DNA of 64,000 nt. Source: an uncultured bacterium (GTDB lineage Bacteria; Bacillota; Clostridia; Lachnospirales; Lachnospiraceae). The stretch spans positions 1-64,000 of the forward strand of contig CANCXX010000011.1 in NCBI GenBank assembly GCA_947381965.1. Reading direction: 5' to 3'. Shown here piece after piece: positions 33,387 through 42,944 of this stretch. The translations under genes were made by a program, and so were the position numbers. The notes below the pieces were generated by a model. The model ran no database searches and was not told the DNA's origin. It worked only from the letters and a program-made list of their open reading frames with translations. How positions within the stretch are numbered: the first letter of the stretch is position 1; the number at the start of each line of letters is the position of its first letter.

Positions 33387-33437
33387 TGAACACGCTTTCA
33401 TTTTGTACATTATAATTTTCCAGAACCCCCCTGTCAA
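33387..33437 (-). promoter_or_regulatory. promoter and operator of the phosphatase-GH13-GH36 operon
   Basis: Minus strand TTGACA (33437-33432), exactly 17 bp, TATAAT (33414-33409). Just past the predicted start site lies TGAAAGCGTGTTCA (33400-33387), symmetric around CG and matching both LacI-type operators and 13 of 14 positions of the CcpA cre consensus. Repression by the local LacI regulator, or catabolite repression, is expected. Confidence 0.75.
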
Positions 33438-33525
33438 TCTGCTATATTTCTTTTTCTGTTTTCACCAAAACAAAGTTAAATTTTTTATGCAAATTGCTGA
33501 TTTTATGTTTTTTTATGTACTTGTA

Positions 33526-33579
33526 TTGACTTTTTATCAACTCGCATGCTATTCTCGCATCATGATGAACGCGAGTACA
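33526..33579 (+). promoter_or_regulatory. promoter and operator of the PTS gene
   Basis: TTGACT (33526-33531), 18 bp, TATTCT (33550-33555). TGAACGCGAGTACA (33566-33579) is an imperfect palindrome around CG (pattern TGnACnCGnGTnCA) just after the predicted start site. It shares its outline with the operator of the divergent operon, which suggests one LacI-family repressor controls both. Confidence 0.65.
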
Positions 33580-33627
33580 TTATGTTAATTGCATAGTACA
33601 ACAAACCAAATTTTTAAGGAGGAAACT

Positions 33628-35541
33628 ATGAACTACGATTATGCAAAGATAGCAAAAGAAGTCATTCAGGCCGTCGGCGGATCGGAAAACATCAAGTCTG
33701 CCGCCCATTGCGCCACCCGGCTGCGCCTCATTGTGGCAGACCGTTCTCTGGCTGATGATGAAAAAGTTGGCGAAATTGACGCAGTAAAAGGTACATTCTT
33801 TACAGCCGGACAATATCAAATCATCTTCGGTACCGGCCACGTCAATCGGGTCTATGAGCAGATTATCAAGCTTGGTATTGCGGAGACTACTGCCAGCGAA
33901 GCGAAGGAAGCAAAAATGGACGGTAAAAACCAGGTGCAAAAAGCCATCCGAACTTTCGGGGACGTATTTGTTCCGGTCATACCCGCTTTGGTGGCCACCG
34001 GTCTTTTCCTCGGTTTGAAAGGCGCCTTACTTAATGATAACTTCCTGTCTTTATTTGGCATGACCAATGCCGATATTCCCCAGACCTTTCAGGTTCTGGT
34101 GGAGGTGCTTTCCGGTACTACTTTTGCCTTCCTGCCTGCAATTGTGTGCTGGTCCACGTTCCGTGTATTTGGCGGCTCCCCGGTACTTGGGCTGATTCTG
34201 GGACTGATGCTGGTGAACGGCGCCCTGCCAAATGCCTACTCTGTGGCAGACCCTTCCAGCGGCGTAACACCCCTTATGCTTTTCGGTTTCATTCCCATAG
34301 TAGGTTATCAGGGCAGCATCCTGCCAGCCTTTGTAGCCGGGGTAATAGGCAGTAAACTGGAAAAGAAACTGCGAAAAACGGTTCCTGCAGTTTTTGATTT
34401 TATGATCACACCTTTTCTGGTACTGTTTGTTATGCTGATTCTTTCTCTGTTGGTAATCGGCCCCCTGCTGCATGCACTGGAAAATGTTTTGCTTGTCATC
34501 GTAGAATATGCACTGGAACTTCCTTTGGGCATCGGCGGCCTGGTAGTAGGATTCTTCTGGTCTATCATCACCCTTACAGGCGTCCACCATATATTTAACA
34601 TGTTGGAAATCAGTCTGTTAGCCAGCACTGGTTTTAACCCTTTCAATGCCATTTTGTGTATGTGCGGTTTTTCCTCTGCCGGTGTATGTCTTGCCATCTC
34701 CATCAAGGCCCGGAAAAAAGAAATCCGCGCCATCGGTCCCAGTGCAACCGTATCTGCCCTGCTGGGTATTGGCGAACCGGCATTGTTCGGCGTCATACTG
34801 CGTTACGGCATGAAGCCATTTCTCCTTAGCTGTTCCATTAACGGCATAGCCGGTATGATCGCCATGCTGCTTGGAATGAAGGGTACGGGCAATGGCATAA
34901 CCACGATTCCGGGATTGTTGTTGTACATATACTCCCCTTCCCAGCTGATAATGTATGTAATACTTGCCATCGCTACTTTCGCCGTAGCTTTTAGTCTGTG
35001 CTGGTTCTTCGCAGTACCTCCGGAAGTCATGGAAACCGAAGCACCCAAAGGAAATAAAAAGGATGTTCCCGCTGCTGCACCGATATCCTTTCCCGATGTG
35101 CTGGGATCTGTAGCCCAGGGAGTATTTGTTCCCATGGAAGAAATTCCTGACCCGACTTTTTCCCAGGGGGTTCTTGGAATCTGCTGCGGCGTGGAGCCTG
35201 AAACAGGAAAAGTTTACTCTCCCATGGATGGCAGGATAAGCCAGCTTGCTGATACCTTACATGCTGTAGGCATCGAAGCGGAAGGGGTGGAACTGCTCAT
35301 CCATGTAGGTATAGATACTGTGGAAATGAAAGGTAATGGCTTCAGAAGCAACGTCAAAGAAGGCCAGACAGTTAAAAAAGGCGATCTTTTGCTGACTATG
35401 GACTTGGAAAAGATCAAGGCTGCCGGTCATCCCGCTACTATAATGGTAGCGGTCACCAATTCTGATGATCTGGCCTCTGTTGAAGCCGTAGCTTCCGGTC
35501 AGCTTAAGCCCGGCGACCAGCTGATGCGTCTGAAAGCATAA
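33628..35541 (+). CDS. PTS EIIBCA, sucrose/beta-glucoside family
   Basis: The start is the ATG at 33628, after AAGGAGG; the longer frame reads back into the promoter. The 637-residue protein has EIIB (residues 1-90, phospho-Cys28 in SAAHCATRLRLIV), a membrane EIIC of about ten helices (110-460, with ITLTGVHHIFNMLE and GEPALFGVILRYG), and EIIA near 490-637 with active-site His about 559 (LLIHVGIDTVEMKG). The fusion order B-C-A fits the glucose-glucoside superfamily that imports sucrose, trehalose or beta-glucosides. Gene context suggests sucrose or an alpha-galactoside. A strong hairpin follows the stop. Confidence 0.93.
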   Translation: MNYDYAKIAKEVIQAVGGSENIKSAAHCATRLRLIVADRSLADDEKVGEIDAVKGTFFTAGQYQIIFGTGHVNRVYEQIIKLGIAETTASEAKEAKMDGKNQVQKAIRTFGDVFVPVIPALVATGLFLGLKGALLNDNFLSLFGMTNADIPQTFQVLVEVLSGTTFAFLPAIVCWSTFRVFGGSPVLGLILGLMLVNGALPNAYSVADPSSGVTPLMLFGFIPIVGYQGSILPAFVAGVIGSKLEKKLRKTVPAVFDFMITPFLVLFVMLILSLLVIGPLLHALENVLLVIVEYALELPLGIGGLVVGFFWSIITLTGVHHIFNMLEISLLASTGFNPFNAILCMCGFSSAGVCLAISIKARKKEIRAIGPSATVSALLGIGEPALFGVILRYGMKPFLLSCSINGIAGMIAMLLGMKGTGNGITTIPGLLLYIYSPSQLIMYVILAIATFAVAFSLCWFFAVPPEVMETEAPKGNKKDVPAAAPISFPDVLGSVAQGVFVPMEEIPDPTFSQGVLGICCGVEPETGKVYSPMDGRISQLADTLHAVGIEAEGVELLIHVGIDTVEMKGNGFRSNVKEGQTVKKGDLLLTMDLEKIKAAGHPATIMVAVTNSDDLASVEAVASGQLKPGDQLMRLKA

Positions 35542-35582
35542 TGCCTCCAACACGAAATGCCCGTGTTATAAGCTTGCTTATT

Positions 35583-35622
35583 GGAAGATAAGAGCCACCC
35601 TTTCGGGTGGCTCTTATCTTCC
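35583..35622 (+). terminator. strong intrinsic terminator after the PTS gene
   Basis: Arms GGAAGATAAGAGCCACCC and GGGTGGCTCTTATCTTCC pair over 18 bp with loop TTTC, 41 bases after the PTS stop. No long U-run follows, but the stem is exceptionally stable and separates the PTS and LacI transcripts. Confidence 0.75.
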
Positions 35623-35626
35623 ATTC

Positions 35627-35655
35627 TTGACAACAGCGGTAGTCAGGACTAGAAT
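35627..35655 (+). promoter_or_regulatory. promoter of the LacI gene
   Basis: TTGACA (35627-35632), exactly 17 bp, TAGAAT (35650-35655), directly after the terminator stem and about 100 bp before the GTG start of the regulator. Confidence 0.65.
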
Positions 35656-35758
35656 ATTCCTATATAAGATACTGCATCCGACAAATCCAATAACTGTTAT
35701 TTGTCTGACGCTATATAAACCACCCATGATTCCATGTATGAAGAAAGGAGGAATTACC

Positions 35759-36766
35759 GTGGTCAATATGCAGGATATTGCCGATAAGGCAGGAGTTTCC
35801 AGAGTTACTGTCTCCAGAGTTCTCTCTAATCATCCTTCCGTCAAAGCGGAGACACGTCAAAAGGTACTTCACTGGGTCAAAGAACTGGATTATGAACCAA
35901 ATCTCATTGCCCAGAGCCTGGCAGGAAACCGGACAAACATCATTGGCCTGCTGGTTCCGGAAATCGCCTATCCTTTTTTCAGTGAAATCATAGAATCTAT
36001 AGAAAACCAGGCATTTTATGAAGGATACAGTGTGATCATCTGCAACACACACCGCAGTCTGGACAAAGAAAAAAATATTCTTGCCCAGCTGCGCCAGCGG
36101 AAAGTGGATGGCGTAATCGCAGTTCCTGTTTCTACGGTGCAAAGCCTGCCCGCTTTTCAGCGCCTGCAAGTTCCGGCAGTAATGATCACCAAAAAGATGG
36201 AAGGCTTCAGCAGCGTATATATCTCCCACTATAATGGCGGTCAACAGATTGCCAGGCATTTTCTGAACATGGGTTTCCAGAAAATAGGTTATATTGGTCC
36301 TACAAAAGAGTCTACTTCCGCCCTGAAATATGCAGGATTTAAACAGTATTTGTCTGACAACCAAATAAATCTGACCGATGTAATCGAATGTCCGGCACCG
36401 GAGAATATGAATGCCAGTCTGGTTTATAAGCTGGTAAAGCAATATGCCGAAAACTCAGGACTCCATTGTGAGGTCTATCTGGCCAACGATGATATCACCG
36501 CCTGTGAATCCATCACTGCTTTTCGCGAATTGGGTTATATAGTTCCACAGGATATCGCCATTGCCGGCTTTGATAATTCCCTGCTGGCAAAGGAAATCAG
36601 CCCCAAACTCACCGCCCTGGCCCAGCCCTTAGATGAAATCGGAAAAAAGTCCGTGGAAATCCTGCTGGAACAAATAAACAACAACGCAGAGCCATGTATG
36701 TATGAACTGGAATCCCGGGTCATTGCCAGAGAATCCACAATCCACTTTGTATCCGCTAAAGGATAG
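35759..36766 (+). CDS. LacI-family transcriptional repressor
   Basis: The start is GTG 35759, seven bases after AGGAGG; the next ATG (35768) would be sixteen bases away. The 335-residue protein has a LacI helix-turn-helix (MQDIADKAGVSRVTVSRVLS) with hinge helix (YEPNLIAQSLAG), then a periplasmic-binding-like sugar domain (TNIIGLLVPEIAYPFFSEII; CEVYLANDDITACESI; DIAIAGFDNSLLAKEISPKL). It probably represses the PTS gene and the divergent glycosidase operon through the CG-centred operators. The inducer is likely a phosphorylated sugar. Confidence 0.92.
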   Translation: MVNMQDIADKAGVSRVTVSRVLSNHPSVKAETRQKVLHWVKELDYEPNLIAQSLAGNRTNIIGLLVPEIAYPFFSEIIESIENQAFYEGYSVIICNTHRSLDKEKNILAQLRQRKVDGVIAVPVSTVQSLPAFQRLQVPAVMITKKMEGFSSVYISHYNGGQQIARHFLNMGFQKIGYIGPTKESTSALKYAGFKQYLSDNQINLTDVIECPAPENMNASLVYKLVKQYAENSGLHCEVYLANDDITACESITAFRELGYIVPQDIAIAGFDNSLLAKEISPKLTALAQPLDEIGKKSVEILLEQINNNAEPCMYELESRVIARESTIHFVSAKG

Positions 36767-36868
36767 AGAGCCGTATGTTTTGTTTTTTAGTTTTCCGCCT
36801 TATAAAAATTCGGCATGTCAGGTATCGCCTAATGCACAGGTCCGGGCATTGAAAACCCGCTAAAGTAG

Positions 36869-36921
36869 AATTGGACTAAGCAAAATTCCCTGTTTTACAG
36901 CTTTTTCTCCTTAGTCCAATT
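36869..36921. repeat. 53-bp inverted repeat at the truncated end of the S8 protease fragment
   Basis: AATTGGACTAAG and CTTAGTCCAATT form perfect 12-bp ends around 29 bp. It supplies the last codons and stop of the protease fragment, replacing the normal C-terminus. It shares GGACTAA...TTAGTCC ends with the 61-bp repeat at 21675-21735. It may be a small non-autonomous element or a terminator. Confidence 0.5.
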
Positions 36922-38243
36922 ATAACAGCATCATACAAAAACGCATCATTCCCTCTTACAATCCCCCACTCCATCATAAGCGCTGTACTGCCTGTTACAA
37001 AAGGCGTAGCAAAAGATGTTCCTGAAACCTGTACAAAAATGTTATCAGGCCCAATTGTTGCTATATTTACTCCTGGCGCCACAATATCCGGTTTAACATT
37101 TCCTTGCAAAATTCTTTCACCGGAAATACTTTTTAAGGGATACCCCCTGCCTGAAAAATCCGCATATGATTCGTAAACGGTGTCATATGCTCCCACGGTA
37201 ATAACTTTAGAGGCCGTTGAAGGTATTGTGAGTGTTTTATCTGGCGTTGGAGTAAAAAAACGGGTAGACGTATTTAGCACCACACTGCTTGGCAGATAAA
37301 AATCATAATTACCTGTAACTGTTTTTACCGGATAAAGATAAAATGTCCAGATCCCCTGGTTGATATAATTTTCTACAGGCAAAAAATCAAAATAAATTTC
37401 CTGATTAACAGAATAAGGCGAGGGTTCTCCTACATAGATTAGTATTCTGGTTTCCTCTAAAACAATGCTTTTTCCTCCTGAGCTTAATATATCCACTTCT
37501 GTCTCCCTTCCCCCAGGAGAAACCAACTTTATTTTGAAGATATCCGTATATTCTTTCCACAACTGAACACTAACCGTCCTCTGGTAATTTCCAACACTAA
37601 GCTCTATTCTGCGGCTGTCCTCCAGGTTTGCGTTCATTCCAAAGCTGCCTGCCACATGCCCCCCTGCCGCCCCTTCATTTCCGCTTCCCACACAAACCAC
37701 ACACCTTCCAATTTCCGCTGCATTATCCATATAACGTTCAACCAAGGAAGTTCCGTCATGAGAACCATAAGTATTTCCAAAGCTTAAATTCACCGCAAGA
37801 GGCATCCCCATTTCTACCCCTTTCTTAACCGCATAGGTCATTGCCCGCATCAGCTCCGTTGTTCTTGGAAAAGAATCCGGGGCAGGAGTTCCCATTTTTA
37901 TAACCAAAAGCTGGGCTTCCGGCGCCACCCCCTGATACTGGCCCTCCAAAAGCCTTCCTCCTGCTGCTGCAATTGCAGCCACAGATGTTCCGTGCCCTGT
38001 GGAATCAATGCTGGGAACAATCTGTTTTGGCATAGTGCTTCTCAAAGCGGCATCTATCCTGTATTTGTCAAATTCCACTCCTGTTTCAAAGCCTTCCGGC
38101 GGAGCAGCTTTTCCTGCAAATTCTTTGGCTTCCTCTGGCAGCATACGATTTACCTGTTCCGGAGTCAGCGTCTGATCCCACAAAAACTGAATTCTCGTAT
38201 TTCCCTGATTATCTCTAAATTCCGGACTCTCAAAATCTATTCC
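36876..38243 (-). pseudogene. S8 (Csp-like) protease, central and C-terminal fragment
   Basis: The frame is open from about 38330 and becomes S8-like at 38243: GIDFESPEFRDNQGNTRIQ, then FLWDQTLTPEQ, catalytic His in DSTGHGTSVAAIA and catalytic Ser in VSGTSFATPFVTGS. It lacks everything up to and including the catalytic Asp segment. That missing part is at 57421-57840, ending IAVIDSG. The upstream in-frame residues (YADCRNHPDLCNYCAQE) are unrelated to S8. The C-terminus is also cut, running into the inverted repeat at 36869-36921. Family: cortex-lytic Csp-like subtilases of Clostridia. No active enzyme is expected unless the halves rejoin. Confidence 0.85.
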
Positions 38244-38336
38244 CTCTTGTGCGCAGTAATTGCAAAGGTCTGGATGGTTCCGGCAATCAGCATACGGAAA
38301 TAAACCATAAAAAAATAATTTTATTAAGATCTGAAT

Positions 38337-38361
38337 AAGGCACAGGAAAATCCTGTGCCTT
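38337..38361 (-). terminator. terminator after the chemoreceptor gene
   Basis: AAGGCACAGGA and TCCTGTGCCTT form a perfect 11-bp stem with a 3-base loop, 18 bases downstream of the MCP stop. T-rich DNA lies on both sides, so it could work in both directions. Confidence 0.7.
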
Positions 38362-38378
38362 ATCTTTTCTATTTTTCC

Positions 38379-39749
38379 CTAGTATTTTCCAAAACCATCG
38401 CCTAAGGAAATCACCTGTTCATTATAATCATCCATTGGCATAGAGGAAGAGCTTCTGTAAGAAGAAGAGCTTCTGCCGCCTCCCATATTCGCACTTCCTG
38501 CACCCAAATTATAAATGGTGAGCATATCACGCATTCTGGATGCCTGGTTAGAAAGTTCCTCGCTGGCTGCCGCACATTCTTCACTGGTTGCAGAGTTGGT
38601 CTGCACAACCTGTGATACCTGAGAGATTGCCTGCTCAATCTGTGCCACTGCAGTTGCCTGGTAATTGGAGGATTCTGCAATGCCATTGATAATCATTTCA
38701 CTTTCCTGTACTACCTTGGCAATTGCATCCATAGCCTTTGCCGTATCATCTGCAATCTTGGAGCCTGAATTAACCTTCAAAATGGACGCCTCTATCAACT
38801 CTGCTGTTTCAGCAGCCGCTGACGCACTCTTAGCCGCAAGGCTTCTGACCTCTTCTGCCACCACTGCAAAGCCTTTACCTGCGTCTCCGGCCCTTGCAGC
38901 TTCCACTGCAGCATTTAAAGCAAGAATATTCGTCTGGAATGCAATATCATCAATTACTTTAATGATTTTTGAAATACTTTCAGAGGATTTATTGATATCC
39001 TGCATTGCAGCCATCATATCCTGCATCTGCTTATTTCCACGTTTTACATCGTCAATTGCCTTGACAACCAGACCTGCCGCTTCATTTGCCTCAACTGCAT
39101 TTTGTCTTGTCTTATCCGCAATCTCATCAATAGACGCTGTAATCTCCTGGATAGCGCTTGCCTGCTGAGTGGATCCTTGCGCCAGTGCCTGACTTGCACT
39201 TGCCACCTGTGAAGAGCTAATCGTAACCTGCGCCCCTGCATCGCTGATATTGGAAAGTGCATTTAAGTTATCTTCCACCAGTTTCTTTAAGGAATTTCCA
39301 AGCAGGTCGTCTGGGGACTTGGGAACCACTGTAATGGTCAGATTTCCGTTTGATACCTCTTCCGCAACCTTGGACTGGTATTTAATGTTGTCAATTACCT
39401 TATTGTATTCATCAACCAATTCGCCAAATTCATCATTGTTATACTTCACCATCTCAATATTCACACGCCCGGCAGCAATATCCTTTGCCGCATCGGAAAG
39501 CTGCTTGACAGATTTTTCAATTGTCTTTATCAGAAGTATGGCAATTACCAGCGTAATTGTAACACTGACCACTGCAACCGCAAAGGTAAAAATAGTTGAA
39601 TTTCTTGTGTAAGCCTGCTTCCGCGCTTCGTCAGTAATGGCTGCCGCTGACTTTGTAGTGAGGTCACTGAATATAAGATTTAAAATCATAAAAAAAGTAG
39701 GAACAAGAAAACCAATTATTAGCTTCGTTTTCATCTTCATGTTTTTCAT
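38379..39749 (-). CDS. methyl-accepting chemotaxis protein with minimal external domain
   Basis: The start is the ATG at 39749, with GAGAGG nine bases upstream; an ATG at 39773 overlaps the cheW end. Two membrane helices ([20 protein letters not shown] and [20 protein letters not shown]) enclose only about 25 external residues, so there is no real ligand domain. A HAMP domain follows, then the signalling hairpin tip ([35 protein letters not shown]). The C-terminus is Ser-rich with no NWETF pentapeptide. It probably senses membrane or cytoplasmic cues and controls CheA. It is the last gene of the cluster. Confidence 0.92.
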   Translation of the reverse strand: MKNMKMKTKLIIGFLVPTFFMILNLIFSDLTTKSAAAITDEARKQAYTRNSTIFTFAVAVVSVTITLVIAILLIKTIEKSVKQLSDAAKDIAAGRVNIEMVKYNNDEFGELVDEYNKVIDNIKYQSKVAEEVSNGNLTITVVPKSPDDLLGNSLKKLVEDNLNALSNISDAGAQVTISSSQVASASQALAQGSTQQASAIQEITASIDEIADKTRQNAVEANEAAGLVVKAIDDVKRGNKQMQDMMAAMQDINKSSESISKIIKVIDDIAFQTNILALNAAVEAARAGDAGKGFAVVAEEVRSLAAKSASAAAETAELIEASILKVNSGSKIADDTAKAMDAIAKVVQESEMIINGIAESSNYQATAVAQIEQAISQVSQVVQTNSATSEECAAASEELSNQASRMRDMLTIYNLGAGSANMGGGRSSSSYRSSSSMPMDDYNEQVISLGDGFGKY

Positions 39750-39762
39750 TTCATAATACCTC

Positions 39763-40308
39763 TCAATCTTCATCTAAAATCATATCATTTGCCTGTTCAG
39801 CAATTGACAAATCATCATCATTTAACAATTTATCAGGATCAAGCAATAATTTGACCGAATCTCCCACCTTACCAATTCCATATACATATTTGTGATGCGC
39901 CTTATCCACACGTCCGATAGTAGGGGGCGGCAGGATATTTTCCTCCTTGATCTCAACAACTTCTGCTATCTTCTCCACAATTAGACCTACCACTGTGGAC
40001 TTTACATTAATCACAATAATACAGGTTCTGTCATTATACTCAAAAGGCTCCTGCTTAAACCGCAGGCGTACATCAATTACAGGTATCACTTTTCCCCTTA
40101 AGTTTATAAGTCCCTTAATATAATCTTCTGTCTCCGGAATTGCAGTGATGGCCTGAAACTGAATAATTTCATTTACATACTGAATTTTTAAACCAAAATA
40201 TTCATTTCCTGACTTAAAGGTCATGTATTTTTCTCTTTGTGTATCAAATTCGTTTGAATCAGCCCCAGAATCCCCTACCCTTTTTCTCAAATCGCTCTTT
40301 TCACCCAT
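39763..40308 (-). CDS. cheW: CheW chemotaxis coupling protein
   Basis: The 181-residue protein has a CheW SH3-like core: [21 protein letters not shown] at about 28-48, then [21 protein letters not shown] at about 64-84. An acidic tail ([19 protein letters not shown]) extends past the usual length. It links the chemoreceptor to CheA. It lies 25 bp downstream of cheA, and its stop is 13 bp before the MCP start. Confidence 0.93.
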   Translation of the reverse strand: MGEKSDLRKRVGDSGADSNEFDTQREKYMTFKSGNEYFGLKIQYVNEIIQFQAITAIPETEDYIKGLINLRGKVIPVIDVRLRFKQEPFEYNDRTCIIVINVKSTVVGLIVEKIAEVVEIKEENILPPPTIGRVDKAHHKYVYGIGKVGDSVKLLLDPDKLLNDDDLSIAEQANDMILDED

Positions 40309-40333
40309 TGGCCAAACGTTCCTTTCTTTTTTA

Positions 40334-42487
40334 TTATATTAGTCCGCCTGGATCAAGTATCAAAGCAATACTGCCGTCACCAAGCTGTGTACAACCGGAT
40401 AAACCTTTTACTTTTTTAATATATGAAGGAATTGGTTTTACAACGATTTCCTGTTCACCAATCAGCTTATCAACAAACAGGCAAATTTTCTTGTCCTCCA
40501 CTTCAAGAATAAGCATCATTCCATCTTCCACCGATTCCTGATATTCATGCAGACCATACCACTTTCCTAACCGTATAACAGGATAGCATTCTCCGCGGAT
40601 CATAATATATTCATCACCGTCAGGCTCATGAATCATCATTTCTTCCCGCACGCTGACAAACTGTTTAATGACGCCGGTTTCCAGCACAAAAGAAGAATTT
40701 CCGGTTTCCATAACAATTCCGTCAATGATTGCCAGTGTAAGGGGTATTTTAAGACTCATTATAGAACCTAACCCCGGACTGCTGTCAATATCAAGCACAC
40801 CGCCAATAGACTGGATATTCTGGACTACCACATCCATGCCAACGCCTCTGCCTGAATATTCAGTAACCTGCTCATTAGTTGAAAAGCCGGCGAGAGTGAT
40901 AAACTGGTAAACCTCTTTATCCGTATAAGCAGAATCCGGTTTGCCATCTTCAAGCAGCCCCTGCTTTCTTGCCTTGGCTAAAATCTTCTCCCTGTCAAGC
41001 CCCTTTCCATTATCCTCCACACTAATCCAGACCTTACCAGCCTCTGTTCTTGCAGAAAGCGTAACTTTTCCTTTATCCGGTTTTCCGCTTTCTGCCCGTT
41101 CCTCATTGGTTTCAATGCCATGGTCAACGGCATTCCTTACCAAGTGCATCAGCGGGTCAGAAATGTGTTCTATAATGTTTTTATCAACTTCCGTCTGTTC
41201 TCCAATCATTTCAAATTCAATGTCTTTTCCCAGTTTTCTGGAAACGTCAAAGACAATACGATTCATTTTCTGGAATGTATTGGTTAGCGGAACCATTCTC
41301 ATGGACATTATAACATTCTGTAAATCCGTTGAAATTTTGGACATCTGGGCTGCTGCCTTATTAAAGCTGTTCAGGTTTAAACCAGGCACTTTTAGATCAG
41401 GATTTTGCAGCACCACTGACTCTGAAATTACCAGTTCCCCAATCAGATCCATTAACTGATCCATTTTGCTTACATTGACACTAATGAAGGAGGCCTTTTC
41501 TGCTTTACTGCGATCCTTCGCCAGGGTTTTGGGCTTGCCTGGGGCCTTGGATTTGATAACAAAATCTCCTGGGGCTATCTTAGGCTTTTCAGCGGCCTGC
41601 TGTGCCGCCTCCTTCTCATCCTGGGCAGCCTGGGCTTTGCTCTCAATCTCTTCCACACTGGATTCCAGGTCAATCTGCAATTTGGGCTGGCCAAAATCGA
41701 ATCCCTGCAAAAACTCTTCCGCATGACATTCATAAATATCAACCTGTTTAATGTCATATCCTACGCCAATCAGCTTACGGATTTCATCTTCGCCGCATTG
41801 TGCCTGCAGCAAAATTCTAAACCCTTCTTTTATAATAAGCTCAGCGCTTGACTCATCCGAAATAATGTCCTCCGGAGAGTAGAGCAGATCCTCTGCCAGC
41901 TCCTTTAATGCGTATACCGTTTTGTACGCATGCACATTTGCCATTTCCGTCTCAGGGAAAAAGGTAATATAAATTTTATAGAACCGGCTTGCGCTTGTAG
42001 CAACAGGCGCTATATAAAACTGTTTTGGTTCTTCATGAACATTTTCCGGCGGCGGCTTTACCCCCGCTTTCGTCACACCATTCTTGATCATATTCAAAAA
42101 TTGATCAAGATTTGCTATTAATTCGCTGGCATCTCCGTCAACCGGATCCCCATTACGAATTTTCTCCATTTCATTTGAGATAAAATCTTCTACCTCCAAT
42201 ACATGTTCCACCAGCTCCAGATGAGGCACGTTTTCCGGATGGGATTCTCTTAGGTAGTAAAAGACATCTTCAAGCTTATGCGACACAGCCGTTATATTAT
42301 CAAACATCATGATACCTGAGGAGCCTTTAATGGTATGCATCGTTCTGAATATTTCGTTTATGCTGTCTTCGTCAAAGCATTCGGCATCCTTCTGGTCAAG
42401 AACTCTTTCCTGCAGCTGCTCTAAAAGCTGTTCGTTCTCAAACAGATACATGTCTAACATGCCTTCTGTGCTAAATTCCTCAGCCAT
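40334..42487 (-). CDS. cheA: CheA chemotaxis histidine kinase
   Basis: The 717-residue protein has an Hpt domain with phospho-His51 (RTMHTIKGSSGIM), a P2-like region around 165-260, and a P3 dimerisation domain (SFISVNVSKMDQLMDLIGELVI). The P4 ATPase has DPLMHLVRNAVDHGIE, VEDNGKGLDREKI and GRGVGMDVV, and a P5 CheW-like regulatory domain completes it. A charged linker (QAAQDEKEAAQQAAEKP) precedes P3. It phosphorylates CheY and CheB. Gene order CheR-CheB-CheY-CheA-CheW-MCP follows the direction of transcription. Confidence 0.95.
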   Translation of the reverse strand: MAEEFSTEGMLDMYLFENEQLLEQLQERVLDQKDAECFDEDSINEIFRTMHTIKGSSGIMMFDNITAVSHKLEDVFYYLRESHPENVPHLELVEHVLEVEDFISNEMEKIRNGDPVDGDASELIANLDQFLNMIKNGVTKAGVKPPPENVHEEPKQFYIAPVATSASRFYKIYITFFPETEMANVHAYKTVYALKELAEDLLYSPEDIISDESSAELIIKEGFRILLQAQCGEDEIRKLIGVGYDIKQVDIYECHAEEFLQGFDFGQPKLQIDLESSVEEIESKAQAAQDEKEAAQQAAEKPKIAPGDFVIKSKAPGKPKTLAKDRSKAEKASFISVNVSKMDQLMDLIGELVISESVVLQNPDLKVPGLNLNSFNKAAAQMSKISTDLQNVIMSMRMVPLTNTFQKMNRIVFDVSRKLGKDIEFEMIGEQTEVDKNIIEHISDPLMHLVRNAVDHGIETNEERAESGKPDKGKVTLSARTEAGKVWISVEDNGKGLDREKILAKARKQGLLEDGKPDSAYTDKEVYQFITLAGFSTNEQVTEYSGRGVGMDVVVQNIQSIGGVLDIDSSPGLGSIMSLKIPLTLAIIDGIVMETGNSSFVLETGVIKQFVSVREEMMIHEPDGDEYIMIRGECYPVIRLGKWYGLHEYQESVEDGMMLILEVEDKKICLFVDKLIGEQEIVVKPIPSYIKKVKGLSGCTQLGDGSIALILDPGGLI

Positions 42488-42526
42488 ATCCTTCTCCTTT
42501 CCTGCAAGTTCTAATAGACTCTTTTG

Positions 42527-42919
42527 TTATATCAGTTCCAGTTTCTGCAGTGCCTGCTCAAACCGTCCCTGGTCAATGGGCTTGCCGGAATACACAGTGC
42601 ATCCCAGCTCAAATGCCATTTTTACATTTTTTTCATCATTCAGCGCAGTTGTCATAATAACCTTTACTGCCTTATCCGGGGAGATATTTCTTTCCTTCTC
42701 AAGGTTACGGATACCAAGAAGCGCCTGATATCCATCCATAACCGGCATCATGATGTCCAGACATACCAGATCATAAGGTTCATCATCTTCCAAAGCCATC
42801 ATAAATGCGTCCACTGCTTCCATTCCGTCTACAGTAACATCACATTCCCCATACTTTGACAGGAAATTCACCATAAACTTCCTTGTTACAAAATCGTCTT
42901 CTGCCAGTAGAATTTTCAT
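42527..42919 (-). CDS. cheY: CheY-like single-domain response regulator
   Basis: The 130-residue receiver has an acidic pair in LLAEDDF, phospho-acceptor Asp55 (LVCLDIMMPVMDGY), Thr in IMTTALNDEKN and Lys in YSGKPID. It is encoded between cheB and cheA, so it is the likely CheA phosphorylation target. No flagellar genes are in the window, so its output (motor or another system) is unknown. Confidence 0.9.
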   Translation of the reverse strand: MKILLAEDDFVTRKFMVNFLSKYGECDVTVDGMEAVDAFMMALEDDEPYDLVCLDIMMPVMDGYQALLGIRNLEKERNISPDKAVKVIMTTALNDEKNVKMAFELGCTVYSGKPIDQGRFEQALQKLELI

Positions 42920-42944
42920 GCCTTTTCTCCTTTATCATTCAAAT

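Noticed and set aside
38244..38330. In-frame upstream residues (YADCRNHPDLCNYCAQE) as the genuine start of the S8 protease
   Set aside because: They do not match the S8 N-terminal domain, lack a start codon and ribosome site, and the true N-terminal part is found at 57421-57840.
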